64,000 nt of DNA, from positions 100,389 to 164,388 of the forward strand of contig JAUIKF010000007.1 in NCBI GenBank assembly GCA_030430575.1, in the 5' to 3' direction. Source of the DNA: Bacteroidia bacterium. Lineage in GTDB: Bacteria; Bacteroidota; Bacteroidia; J057. The notes under the pieces were generated by a model. That model was not told the origin of the DNA, made no database searches, and saw only the letters and a list, made by a program, of their open reading frames with translations. The position numbers were made by a program, and so were the translations under genes. Shown piece after piece: positions 1 to 7,965 of the stretch (position 1 is its first letter; each line of letters starts with the position of its first letter).

Positions 1-307
1 TTGGCAATAGTCGCCTGGCTGAGGTGGGTGAAATGGGGGAAGCGGGAGACTGCTCGCCTTTCAGGCTCGCTGTGAGATCGTTCGCTGTCGCTCACTGTCA
101 GACGAGAGACCGCTCGGCTCGAAGACTCGCCTCTCTGTCAGACAAGAGACTCGAAGACTTGCCTTTAGCCCTTCGACAGAGCAAGTCTGACAGCGAGTCT
201 TCGAGCGATCTCGTTGCGAAGGCCGTCTTCGGCCTGAGTGGTCTGACAGTGAGGCCATTAGGCCGAGCGATCTGACAGCGAAGGCGAGTCTTCGAGCCTG
301 AGCGGTC
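1..307. repeat. Palindromic GAGACCGCTCG-type repeat array at a 3' gene end
   Basis: This stretch is built from short words and their complements: gagaccgctcg and cgagcggtctc, gcgagtcttcgagc, and variants of cagcgagg. Together they can fold into several nested hairpins. The array runs into the TGA stop codon of the minus-strand gene ending at 308, whose stop is followed directly by gaccgctcagg. Similar arrays occur at 5437-5602 and 51798-52030, also touching stop codons. Apparent reading frames here are by-products of the repeats. A terminator-like or REP-like mobile palindrome is likely; the left edge of the array is not visible. Confidence 0.75.
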
Positions 308-1570
308 TCAAGTCTTCCGTTTCTTCTTCCGTGCAGCAGGAAAAAGGATATTATTGAGAATCAGCCGATAACCCGGAGAGTTGGGATGGAGTGAGAGATC
401 CGTAGGATCTTCCCCCACGACGTGGCGATAGTCTTCAGGATCATGCCCGCCGTAATAGGTCCACATGCCGCGACCCAAAATACCATGGATATACCTAGCC
501 TCGTCATAAGCCTTCAATTCGCCCATAATAAGCACCCCAGGCTTCAAAAGAGATTTTTGGAAGCCAGTTGTCTGCCCATAAAAGCCTTTTACAGTGCTGG
601 TGTGGTTCTGGCACAACATCGTGGGTACTGGGTCCCATTTCGCAGAAAACTGGAATAAACTAAAATAATCAATAGATTCTGAGATTCGCCGTACGCGGCC
701 TGTATTGGTATCTATATTGGAGAATTCGTAAATGCTTGGATTTGTGACCAGTCGGAAATCTTTAAAGGCAAGGGTATTGTCAAAGTTCAATTTGGTGTCA
801 GGGTTACTATCCATCGGATCTCCATCAAACATGTGTTCGCAGATGTCTACCCCATCAGCTGCTAGCGCAATATCATAGCTGTCTGTCGCAGAGCACATGG
901 CAAATAGAAATCCCCCTCCAATGAGGTACTCTCTGATTTTTTTCGCGACTGCCAGTTTCATGTCACTCACCTTCGTAAACCCCAGCATCCGTGCATTGGC
1001 TTTTTGCTTTTTTACTTGGTCCCTGTACCATCCCGCATTGCGATAGCGAGCCCAGAACTTGCCAAATTGCCCTGTGAAATCTTCATGGTGTAAGTGCAGC
1101 CAGTCGTATTCAGCCAATTTTCCCTCCAATACTTCAGGGTCATATACGGTCTCATATGGAATCTCCGCATGGGTTAAAACCATCGTCACAGCATCGTCCC
1201 AAGGGTCAGCGCTTTTGGGAGAATACACCGCTACCTTGGGAGGGGTTTCCAGCTTGACAGCATCCATATTGACCGCATCAGATGTCACATAGGCCAAAAT
1301 TTCAATGGATTTTGCATCCACAATCCGCTCATAGCTCACATTTCGAACTGACAATTCCTGTTCAAACATAGGAAGGTATTTGAACATGAAACTTCCTCCC
1401 CGATAATTCAACAACCAATCTACTTCTATCTGGTATTCAAGTACCCAATAGGCAATGCCATAGGCTTTGAGGTGATCCTTCTGGCTATAATCCATCGGGA
1501 TTAGAATATAGTCAGCCCGACACATCAAGGTCGAGAGACATATGGCGATAAGGAGGCTTATTTTTTTCAT
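308..1570 (-). CDS. Exported conserved Bacteroidota protein ('asparagine synthetase B'-annotated family)
   Basis: The 420-residue protein begins with a signal peptide (MKKISLLIAICLSTLMCRA) and then the family signature YILIPMDYSQKDHLKAYG. Other recognisable blocks are WLLNYRGGSF, WLHLHHEDFTGQ, FAMCSATDSYDIALA, PTMLCQNHT, GHDPEDY and a basic C-terminus ending NNILFPAARKKKRKT. From memory, Bacteroidota homologues of this length are often labelled asparagine synthetase B, but I see neither the N-terminal-Cys glutaminase nor the ATP-pyrophosphatase motifs of AsnB, so that label is doubtful. Its start overlaps the stop of the paralogous upstream gene by 4 bp (ATGA), indicating translational coupling. 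Its function is unknown; it is probably periplasmic or surface-exposed. Confidence 0.85.
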   Translation of the reverse strand: MKKISLLIAICLSTLMCRADYILIPMDYSQKDHLKAYGIAYWVLEYQIEVDWLLNYRGGSFMFKYLPMFEQELSVRNVSYERIVDAKSIEILAYVTSDAVNMDAVKLETPPKVAVYSPKSADPWDDAVTMVLTHAEIPYETVYDPEVLEGKLAEYDWLHLHHEDFTGQFGKFWARYRNAGWYRDQVKKQKANARMLGFTKVSDMKLAVAKKIREYLIGGGFLFAMCSATDSYDIALAADGVDICEHMFDGDPMDSNPDTKLNFDNTLAFKDFRLVTNPSIYEFSNIDTNTGRVRRISESIDYFSLFQFSAKWDPVPTMLCQNHTSTVKGFYGQTTGFQKSLLKPGVLIMGELKAYDEARYIHGILGRGMWTYYGGHDPEDYRHVVGEDPTDLSLHPNSPGYRLILNNILFPAARKKKRKT

Positions 1571-2823
1571 GTTTTACGTTTCTTCTTCCGCGCAGCAGGA
1601 AAGAGTATATTATTAAGAATCAGTCGATAACCAGGAGAATTAGGGTGAAGGGAAAGCTCTGTAGGGTCCTCGCCAACAAAATGGCGATAGTCCTCAGGGT
1701 CGTGGCCTCCATAAAATGTCCACATGCCTTTGCCAAGAATACCGTGGATATAGCGCGCTTCATTATAGGCTTTGAGCTCACCCATAATGAGGACTTCTGG
1801 CTTCAGGAGGGCTTTTTTGAAAGAGGTTGTTTGCCCCATGAACCCTTTGACCGTGTTGGTGTGGTTCTGGCACAACATGGTTGGGACGGGGTCCCATTTC
1901 GCAGAAAACTCAAATAGCGAAAAATAATCTATATTTTCCATGACACGACGACCATAATTGGAGTCGATATTGGAGAATTCATAGACTGTAGGGGCACGTA
2001 CCAACTTGAAATCTTTGAAAGCCAGAGTTTTGGAATAATCAAGCTTTTTATCCGCATTGGGATCAGCTCCATCGCCGTCAAACATGCGATCGCAAATGTC
2101 TACTCCTTCGGCGGCTAAGGCGATGTCATAGGTGTCAGTAGCTGAGCACATGGCAAAGAGGAATCCGCCTTTGATGAGGTATTCCTTGATCTTTTTTGCC
2201 ACAGCCAATTTCATCATGCTGACCTTATCGTACCCATACAATTTGGCTGTTGCCTCTTGAGATTTTACCTCCTCCTGATACCAAGTCTGGTTTCGGTAAG
2301 ATGCCCAAAACTTACCATATTGGCCCGTAAAGTCCTCGTGGTGGAGGTGTAGCCAGTCATATTCGCTCAATTTTCCATCCAATACCTCAGCGTCATAAAC
2401 GACATCATAGGGAATCTCAGAGTAGGTCAGCGCAAGGGTCACAGCGTCATCCCATGGTTGTTTATTCTTAGGAGAATACACCGCGATCTTCGGTGGCGTT
2501 TCCAATTTGACCGCATCCATATTGACCGCATCTGAAGTAACGTAGGCGAGTATTTCTGTAGATTTACTCCCACTTATTTTTTCATAAGTAATATTGCGCA
2601 CCTTCAATTCTTCTTCAAACATGGGGAGAGATTTAAACATAAAGCTGCCGCCCCTATAATTGAGTAGCCAATCAACTTCTATCTGGTACTCTAGCACCCA
2701 GTATGCGAGTCCATAAGCCTTGAGATGCTCGCGTTGGGTGTAATCCATCGGAATCAGCAAGTACTGGGCTTGGGTACCCAGAGTCATCAAGCAAAGAGCG
2801 AGAATCAGGAGTAATCTTTTCAT
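1567..2823 (-). CDS. Exported paralogue of the downstream 'asparagine synthetase B'-like protein
   Basis: This is a 418-residue close paralogue of the gene at 308-1570, sharing nearly every conserved block (LLIPMDYTQREHLKAYG, WLLNYRGGSFMFK, LHHEDFTGQYGKFWASY, FAMCSATDTYDIALAAEG, NNILFPAARKKKRKT). The chosen start at 2823 gives a clean signal peptide (MKRLLLILALCLMTLGTQA). The upstream-extended frame would only translate the ATTCAAAATTC-type spacer repeats and is not credible. It is the first gene of a two-gene unit, with a 4-bp overlap to the next. The pair looks like a recent tandem duplication. No enzymatic activity can be assigned from visible motifs. Confidence 0.85.
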   Translation of the reverse strand: MKRLLLILALCLMTLGTQAQYLLIPMDYTQREHLKAYGLAYWVLEYQIEVDWLLNYRGGSFMFKSLPMFEEELKVRNITYEKISGSKSTEILAYVTSDAVNMDAVKLETPPKIAVYSPKNKQPWDDAVTLALTYSEIPYDVVYDAEVLDGKLSEYDWLHLHHEDFTGQYGKFWASYRNQTWYQEEVKSQEATAKLYGYDKVSMMKLAVAKKIKEYLIKGGFLFAMCSATDTYDIALAAEGVDICDRMFDGDGADPNADKKLDYSKTLAFKDFKLVRAPTVYEFSNIDSNYGRRVMENIDYFSLFEFSAKWDPVPTMLCQNHTNTVKGFMGQTTSFKKALLKPEVLIMGELKAYNEARYIHGILGKGMWTFYGGHDPEDYRHFVGEDPTELSLHPNSPGYRLILNNILFPAARKKKRKT

Positions 2824-3131
2824 AAATTTATGGGATTCTTTGGAGGGGAAAATTTTGAATGATGAATTTCGAATTTTGAATGATGGTTTTTTATAAAGAG
2901 CAAAGTCATTTGTCATAATTCATTAAAGACAATATTAACGAAAAAAGGTAGGTAAACGGTAAGTTTTTACAAGTAATCGAGACTAAGAAGATTATTGATT
3001 AGTAATTATTGATGATTGATTTGGCACATGAGATTTAGGAAATGGGGCATCTCTGGATTACAAAAGAAGAGGCATTTCCTTTTTGAATCAATAATCATTC
3101 AATTTTATAATAAATAATTCCCCAAAAGGTT
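2824..3131. other. AT-rich divergent intergenic region
   Basis: These 308 bases separate divergent genes. The left part carries gaattttgaatgatg-type spacer words, which are the complement of the ATTCA words seen before eCIS genes. The rest is AT-rich with attattgatta-type words. Promoters for both flanking genes are expected here, but no convincing TTG/TAnnTTTG pair was found. A tggcac at 3022-3027 lacks a sigma-54 -12 GC partner. Confidence 0.5.
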
Positions 3132-4394
3132 ATGCGAATATTTCAGTTTTTATTTGAAGGAATTCGATTTGCTATACATGCTATAGGGAGCAATAAATTG
3201 AGGACCTTCCTCACCATGTTAGGGGTTGCCATTGGCATTTTATTGATTACAGGAGTTCTGTCAATGGTCAATTCCTTGGAATACTCCATTACCAAAAACC
3301 TATCTGCATTGGGCAATACAACCATGTTTGTCCATAACTGGCCATGGAAGGACGTAGGGGAGGATTGGTATAAATATTGGGGCAGGCCCAAAGTGAGCTA
3401 TAAGGATTACACCAAAGTCAGAAACGAGCTTGGTGATGTAGAAGCTGTGTATTATGAAGTCTCAAAGGGCGGGCAAACGGCCAAGTTTGAAGGTAAAGCG
3501 GTAAATTCGATTGTGGTCACTGGCTGTACGGAAGATATGGGAAAGATCAAAGTATACGACTTGGCAGAGGGGCGTAACTTCTCCCAAATTGAGTTTTTCC
3601 GCGGAGCCAATGTGTGCATGTTGGGCTATGAGGTTGCCAAAGGATTATTTGATGATAAACCTGCCGTAGGAAAATCCATTCGTGTAGGGGGAGATAAACT
3701 GAAGGTGATAGGGGTATATGCTAAACGGGGGATTTCATTGGGTGGGCCGAGTGAGGATGAAATAGTGTATGTACCTTATAAGATGGTCACTGGCATGTAT
3801 AATATCAACCAGCGTTGGGGACTGGAAAAGATGCTGACGGTAAAAGCTATTTCTTCTGATAAGATAGATTATGTAGAAAGCGAATTGATCGGATTGATGC
3901 GTGCAAGTCGAGGACTTCGGCCTCAAGCGGAAGACAATTTCTCTATCAATAAGCAAGAAATGTTGATGAATATGTTGGATAGTGTGTTTGATAGCTTGAG
4001 AATGGGGGGAGGCTTCATCAGTATATTTGCGCTACTTGTGAGCCTTTTTACTATAGGACTGATCATGTATATATCTGTTCGTGAACGAACCAAAGAGATT
4101 GGTATCCAAAAGTCATTGGGCTCTACAAATGGCTTTATCCTCTATCAATTTGTCATAGAAGCATTAATAATCTGTTTGATAGGTGGTATGATCGGTCTTG
4201 GACTAGTTGCAGTAGGAGTTGGGATATTGCAAATTGTGATTAATAGCATGGAGTTACCATTTACCGTTTCTGTCACAACCTTTGATGTTGTAGTCAGCCT
4301 AGGCACTTCCTTAGTGATTGGTTTGCTGGCAGGGATTATCCCAGCGGGGATTGCGGCTTCAGTTGATCCAGTAATTGCGATCCGATTTAAGTAA
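3132..4394 (+). CDS. FtsX/MacB-type ABC transporter permease
   Basis: The 420-residue protein has the MacB/FtsX permease layout. A conserved N-terminal membrane segment (around residues 18-45, motif SNKLRTFLTMLGVAIGI) precedes a periplasmic MacB_PCD-like domain (about 50-280). Three C-terminal membrane helices (about 290-415) include the loop RERTKEIGIQKSLGS and the terminal P(V)IAIRFK signature. Such permeases pair with a cytoplasmic ATPase to export lipoproteins or peptides or to transmit mechanical force. No ATPase gene is adjacent, so the partner must be encoded elsewhere. It ends 83 bp before metF, and the metF promoter lies directly after its stop. Confidence 0.9.
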   Translation: MRIFQFLFEGIRFAIHAIGSNKLRTFLTMLGVAIGILLITGVLSMVNSLEYSITKNLSALGNTTMFVHNWPWKDVGEDWYKYWGRPKVSYKDYTKVRNELGDVEAVYYEVSKGGQTAKFEGKAVNSIVVTGCTEDMGKIKVYDLAEGRNFSQIEFFRGANVCMLGYEVAKGLFDDKPAVGKSIRVGGDKLKVIGVYAKRGISLGGPSEDEIVYVPYKMVTGMYNINQRWGLEKMLTVKAISSDKIDYVESELIGLMRASRGLRPQAEDNFSINKQEMLMNMLDSVFDSLRMGGGFISIFALLVSLFTIGLIMYISVRERTKEIGIQKSLGSTNGFILYQFVIEALIICLIGGMIGLGLVAVGVGILQIVINSMELPFTVSVTTFDVVVSLGTSLVIGLLAGIIPAGIAASVDPVIAIRFK

Positions 4395-4400
4395 ATTGAG

Positions 4401-4430
4401 TTGTTCCTTTGATGGGTTTCCTTACCTTTG
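4401..4430 (+). promoter_or_regulatory. Bacteroidota-type housekeeping promoter for metF
   Basis: TTG at 4401-4403 and TACCTTTG at 4423-4430 are separated by 19 bp. This matches the Bacteroidota primary-sigma consensus (TTG, 19-21 bp, TAnnTTTG). Transcription would start about 40 bp before the metF ATG at 4477. The match is seen directly; activity is inferred. Confidence 0.6.
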
Positions 4431-4476
4431 TGTTTCTCATTTTTTTATTCAGGAACGACCAATTTTTTTCTTTTTC

Positions 4477-5436
4477 ATGCACGTAGCAGATTACTTGCGT
4501 TCAGTCAAAAATCCCACCGTCAGTGTGGAGATTATCCCGCCTAAACGCGGCGGAAACCTTGCCCAACTCGAAAAAGCGATTCAATCTATTGTCCCATTAA
4601 ATCCTCCCTTCATTGACGTGACAAGTCATGCTGCAGAGGTGATCTGGGAAGAACTGCCTGGCGGTACCTATCGCCGAAAGGTAAAGCGAAAGAGTCCAGG
4701 GACTTTTGGCCTCTGCGCAGCGATTAAGTACAAATATGAGATCGAACCTGTCCCCCATATCCTCTGTGGAGGGTTCACCAAAGAGGAAACGGAAGATGCC
4801 TTAATAGAACTGAACTACCTCGGGATCGAAAATATCCTCGCCATCCGTGGGGACAAGCAGAACCTCCGCCAATTGCCCAAAGACCGTACGGTCAATAAAT
4901 ATGCAGTAGACCTGGTCAAGCAGATTGTGGACATGAATCGAGGCCAGTACCTCGACGGAGACATGATGGATGTTTCCAAAACCAATTTCTGCATTGGCGT
5001 AGCCTATTATCCTGAAAAGCATTTTTCCGCCCCCAACTTGCAGTTTGACCTGCAAGCCTTCAAAGAAAAAGTGGACGCAGGTGCCAAGTATGGCGTTTCC
5101 CAAATGTTTTTTAATACCCAGAAATACCTTGAATTTCGGAAAATGGTCAGGGACAATGGGATGGAAGTCCCTTTGGTGCCTGGAATGAAGATCATTACCT
5201 CTAAACGCCAATTGACGCGTTTGCCTTCGATATTCCATATCGATATTCCCGAAGAACTCTGTGACCGCATGATGGCCACCAAGTCGCGGGCAGAAGAGAT
5301 CCAAGTAGGCGTAGATTGGGCCTATAAGCAGTGCCTAGAACTCCTTGATGCAGGGATCCCTTACCTGCATTTCTACATCATGCAAAACACAAAGCCATTT
5401 GTGATGTTGATGGACAAGCTGAAGAAGAAGTTGTAG
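4477..5436 (+). CDS. metF: Methylenetetrahydrofolate reductase
   Basis: The 319-residue protein, a normal length for bacterial MetF, reduces 5,10-methylene-THF to 5-methyl-THF for methionine synthesis. The TIM-barrel opens with SVEIIPPKRGGN. Later blocks fit the FAD-dependent family: PHILCGGFTKEE, LGIENILAIRGDK, FCIGVAYYPEKHFSAPN, GVSQMFFNTQKY, PGMKIITSKRQL, IPYLHFYIMQNTKP. The start at 4477 was chosen because the longer frame adds a low-complexity leader overlapping the promoter. It is probably monocistronic, with its own promoter and a palindromic repeat array directly after the TAG stop. Confidence 0.95.
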   Translation: MHVADYLRSVKNPTVSVEIIPPKRGGNLAQLEKAIQSIVPLNPPFIDVTSHAAEVIWEELPGGTYRRKVKRKSPGTFGLCAAIKYKYEIEPVPHILCGGFTKEETEDALIELNYLGIENILAIRGDKQNLRQLPKDRTVNKYAVDLVKQIVDMNRGQYLDGDMMDVSKTNFCIGVAYYPEKHFSAPNLQFDLQAFKEKVDAGAKYGVSQMFFNTQKYLEFRKMVRDNGMEVPLVPGMKIITSKRQLTRLPSIFHIDIPEELCDRMMATKSRAEEIQVGVDWAYKQCLELLDAGIPYLHFYIMQNTKPFVMLMDKLKKKL

Positions 5437-5602
5437 AGAGACCGCTCGCTTCGCTCGCTGCGAGAGGCGAGACCGTTCAGGCTTCGACAAGCTCAGCCCT
5501 CACTGCGAGACCGCTCAGCTCGAAGACTCGCCTCGCTGCGAGACTAAAGGCAAGTCATCTTGTTTCATGTCTCGCAGCGAGCCCGAAGGGCGAGCGGTCT
5601 CA
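5437..5602. repeat. Palindromic GAGACCGCTCG repeat array after metF
   Basis: The array starts immediately after the metF stop (TAG AGAGACCGCTCG) and ends with gggcgagcggtctcacc, so its outer arms are inverted copies. Inside are gcgagaccgttcaggcttcgacaagctcag and repeats of cgctgcgaga. It belongs to the same family as 1-307 and 51798-52030. The remaining 5603-5850 up to the LytTR gene is AT-rich leader in which I see no gene; the promoter of the regulator should lie there. Confidence 0.75.
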
Positions 5603-5850
5603 CCTCCCATGAAAGAATCTCCCCTTTAAACACTTGTTGTTTTATCCAACGAGTGGTATATTTATTTTTCCCTGGTTTTCCTGCCTTCCACTTGCCCCAG
5701 TTTGTTCTGATAAGATGATGTGATTCCCCCAAATTGGTGGATTTTTCACCAATTTTCCATTGAATGGTTACCATTGTATTTCTCCAGTCATAGATAACAT
5801 ATACAGCTATGAATCTTCCCTAGCTTCATCTGTATCTAATCACCTCCACC

Positions 5851-6594
5851 ATGATCAATACCCTCTTAGCACATCCAGAATCTAAGACCATTGATAACCT
5901 GAAGCGTTTCCTGGACATGTATTGCCCACAAGTTGCTATTCAAGGTTATTCCTGTTCGCAGGAAGAAACCCACAGGTTGATCGAGTCCCTGCACCCAGAC
6001 CTCCTCTTTATTGAAAAAAACATGGCCATGGGTACCTATTCCTATATGGAAGCAGATGCCGACGCCATGATGACCACCATTGTTCTCTCTGAGGACCCTT
6101 ATCCCAAACGAGAAACTGCCTTTCCCTATAGCTGTACCTTCTTGGCAAACTCCTTTCAGGTCAATGAGCTACTCATGGCTGTGGACTATGCACAGCATTG
6201 GATTCGATTGCGCCAAGAACAGCAGGCCCAAAGAAAAATAATGAACCAAATGCTCAAGTCGCTTTGCCCCAACAATTTAATTGCCATCCCTACTCGGGAT
6301 GGGATTGAGTTCTTAAAGGCCGAAGAAGTCATTCGGTGTGAGGGATTGCAAAAATATACCCTCATCATTGCAACTGAAGGTCGAGACTTTATCAGCTCTT
6401 ATAATATCGGAGAGTATTCCAAAATGCTTCAATGCCATGGTTTTTTCTCCACGCATAAATCTCATTTGATCAATATGCGGCACATCCGAAAGCTCAGCAA
6501 TGAAGGGACTATATTGATGAATAATGGCTCTTACGTCCCGCTTTCTCGACGTCGTAAGCGCGCATTCCTGGACCATATTCAGCAGATGAATTAG
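5851..6594 (+). CDS. LytTR-family transcriptional regulator with degenerate receiver domain
   Basis: The 247-residue protein has an N-terminal receiver-like fold (about 1-120) and a C-terminal LytTR DNA-binding domain (about 135-245: IPTRDGIEFLKAEEVIRCEG, FFSTHKSHLINMRHIRKL, VPLSRRRKRAFLDHI). In the receiver the usual phosphoacceptor Asp of PDLxFLDxxM is Glu55 (PDLLFIEKNM), and the N-terminal acidic pair is replaced by AHPES. Phosphorylation as in normal response regulators is therefore unlikely. It lies 37 bp before the first eCIS cargo gene on the same strand and is the only regulator in the block, so a role in controlling the block is inferred. No histidine kinase is adjacent. Confidence 0.88.
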   Translation: MINTLLAHPESKTIDNLKRFLDMYCPQVAIQGYSCSQEETHRLIESLHPDLLFIEKNMAMGTYSYMEADADAMMTTIVLSEDPYPKRETAFPYSCTFLANSFQVNELLMAVDYAQHWIRLRQEQQAQRKIMNQMLKSLCPNNLIAIPTRDGIEFLKAEEVIRCEGLQKYTLIIATEGRDFISSYNIGEYSKMLQCHGFFSTHKSHLINMRHIRKLSNEGTILMNNGSYVPLSRRRKRAFLDHIQQMN

Positions 6595-6631
6595 GAAGAA
6601 TGGTAAATGGATCGACTAATAATTGATTTGT

Positions 6632-7759
6632 ATGCATGCTATAGCCACCCAATCCAAACATAAATCCTCTCAGCCACCTACCCCTTTTTTTCAAGCCAAA
6701 CTTAAGGTAAATCAACCCGGAGATCGGTTTGAACAAGAAGCTGACGCGATGGCAGATCATGTCGTTGGTCATACACGACAAGCACCATCTATGACGCCTG
6801 TTTCTGGCGTACAGCGCAAATGCGCAGCGTGTAGCGCGAAGGAGGAAATGGTGCAAAAAATGCCCTTGATGCGGAAATCAGGTGATGGGAATACCGCAGA
6901 CGCGTCAGGGCTCACTTCTCAATTGAGCAGTGCCAAAGGCCGTGGCTCAGCGATGCCTCGCCAAACGCTAAACAGCATGAACCAGGCCTTTGGCCATGAC
7001 TTCAGCGAGGTACGCCTGCACACGGACAGCCAAGCGGTCCAGATGAGTGAAGGGCTGAACGCCCGTGCCTTTACCCATGGATCGGATGTGTTCTTTAATA
7101 AAGGGGAATATAGTCCTCATTCGTCAAGCGGAAAGCATTTGCTGGCGCATGAACTGACCCATGTGGTGCAGCAGGGTGGGGGAGGAACGCCTGGGATACA
7201 GCGAGCCGAAGGAGATACAGCATGTGATGATGGGGTAAAAACCGTAACAGTGGATATATTGTCATTTAACGGCTCGACCCGTTCCCCTTATCCAGATTTG
7301 GCAGAAGCCAATAGGATTTTTAGTCCCTGCTGCGTGCGCTTTGTTTTAGGAAAAGGAGCATCTGTTGATCCGCAATACTCAGATCCTTTGGTAGGAAATA
7401 ATACGACTTTCAATCGTGGCTCCAACCAAGCAGATACGACAGAAGAGCAAAACCTTATTCCAGATATTGAGGGCACCTTTGGGCTAAATGGAAGGATAAA
7501 GGTATTGTATTTTGAAGGCATAAGCCCTGGGGCAAGAGGGACTTCTCATCCACCATTTAACAGTACCCCTCTGACATTGAACTATGTGTATATGACCAAT
7601 TTTGCTGCGCTTAGGTCCTTAGCTCATGAATTTGGTCATATTTTGCTCAACGGATCCTTCCACCACTTGCCCGCTGATAACCTCATGCACCCTAGCAATA
7701 CGGCTACCGATTCCAAATTAACGGCAAGTCAATGCACAACCATTCGCGGTAATATCTAA
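6632..7759 (+). CDS. eCIS-core (DUF4157) cargo protein with C-terminal zincin metalloprotease
   Basis: This is a 375-residue protein. Residues 22-44 carry the shared leader AKLKVNQPGDRFEQEADAMAD. A short QRKCAAC segment follows at 61-67, then the DUF4157 block ending HLLAHELTHVVQQ (HELTH at 173-177). The C-terminal part (about 200-375) holds a second zinc motif, HEFGH at 332-336, with further His residues at 344-345 and a probable Met-turn NLMHPS at 350-355. The arrangement is metzincin-like, but the third His is spaced more widely than HExxHxxGxxH. DUF4157 is a known marker of proteins associated with contractile injection systems, so this is probably an injected protease. The ATG at 6632 is preferred to an upstream TTG at 6623. 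Confidence 0.85.
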   Translation: MHAIATQSKHKSSQPPTPFFQAKLKVNQPGDRFEQEADAMADHVVGHTRQAPSMTPVSGVQRKCAACSAKEEMVQKMPLMRKSGDGNTADASGLTSQLSSAKGRGSAMPRQTLNSMNQAFGHDFSEVRLHTDSQAVQMSEGLNARAFTHGSDVFFNKGEYSPHSSSGKHLLAHELTHVVQQGGGGTPGIQRAEGDTACDDGVKTVTVDILSFNGSTRSPYPDLAEANRIFSPCCVRFVLGKGASVDPQYSDPLVGNNTTFNRGSNQADTTEEQNLIPDIEGTFGLNGRIKVLYFEGISPGARGTSHPPFNSTPLTLNYVYMTNFAALRSLAHEFGHILLNGSFHHLPADNLMHPSNTATDSKLTASQCTTIRGNI

Positions 7760-7790
7760 TGGTCCGCCTGACCGTTTATCCTGCTATTTT

Positions 7791-7838
7791 ACCGATGCTC
7801 CGATCCCCTTGGGTTTTGGGGCATCGGTATCCTATTTT
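7791..7838 (+). terminator. Hairpin with T-rich tail after the first cargo gene
   Basis: The arms accgatgc (7791-7798) and gcatcggt (7821-7828) pair perfectly, with an inner cccc/gggg pairing, and are followed by a T-rich stretch (atcctattttt). It lies 31 bp after the stop of the zincin cargo gene and may end or attenuate transcription before the next cargo gene. Confidence 0.5.
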
Positions 7839-7866
7839 TCGGTATCTTGTAGGATAAATAAAATAA

Positions 7867-7914
7867 AGACCTCGGAGGTTTGATCAATATTGCTGGCTAA
7901 AACCTCCGAGGTCT
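7867..7914. repeat. GACCTCGGAGG hairpin repeat, copy 1
   Basis: The arms agacctcggaggttt and aaacctccgaggtct are perfectly complementary over 15 bp around an 18-nt centre. Near-identical 48-bp copies lie here and at 13392-13439, and a shorter-loop copy lies at 62538-62570. This copy precedes the second cargo gene by about 50 bp. Confidence 0.8.
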
Positions 7915-7965
7915 GTAACCCTTTTGAAAGGGTTAACACGAATCAATTCTTGTAAATAACTATGT

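Noticed and set aside
24..275. Open frames on both strands at the left edge
   Set aside because: They are translations of a palindromic repeat array and have no plausible protein character.
3022..3040. A possible sigma-54 promoter (tggcac) upstream of the first FtsX gene
   Set aside because: The -24 half is good but there is no GC at the -12 position (spacer then attt), and no activator gene is adjacent.
5565..5774. A 69-residue minus-strand reading frame after metF
   Set aside because: Its C-terminal part is encoded by the palindromic repeat array and it has no recognisable features.
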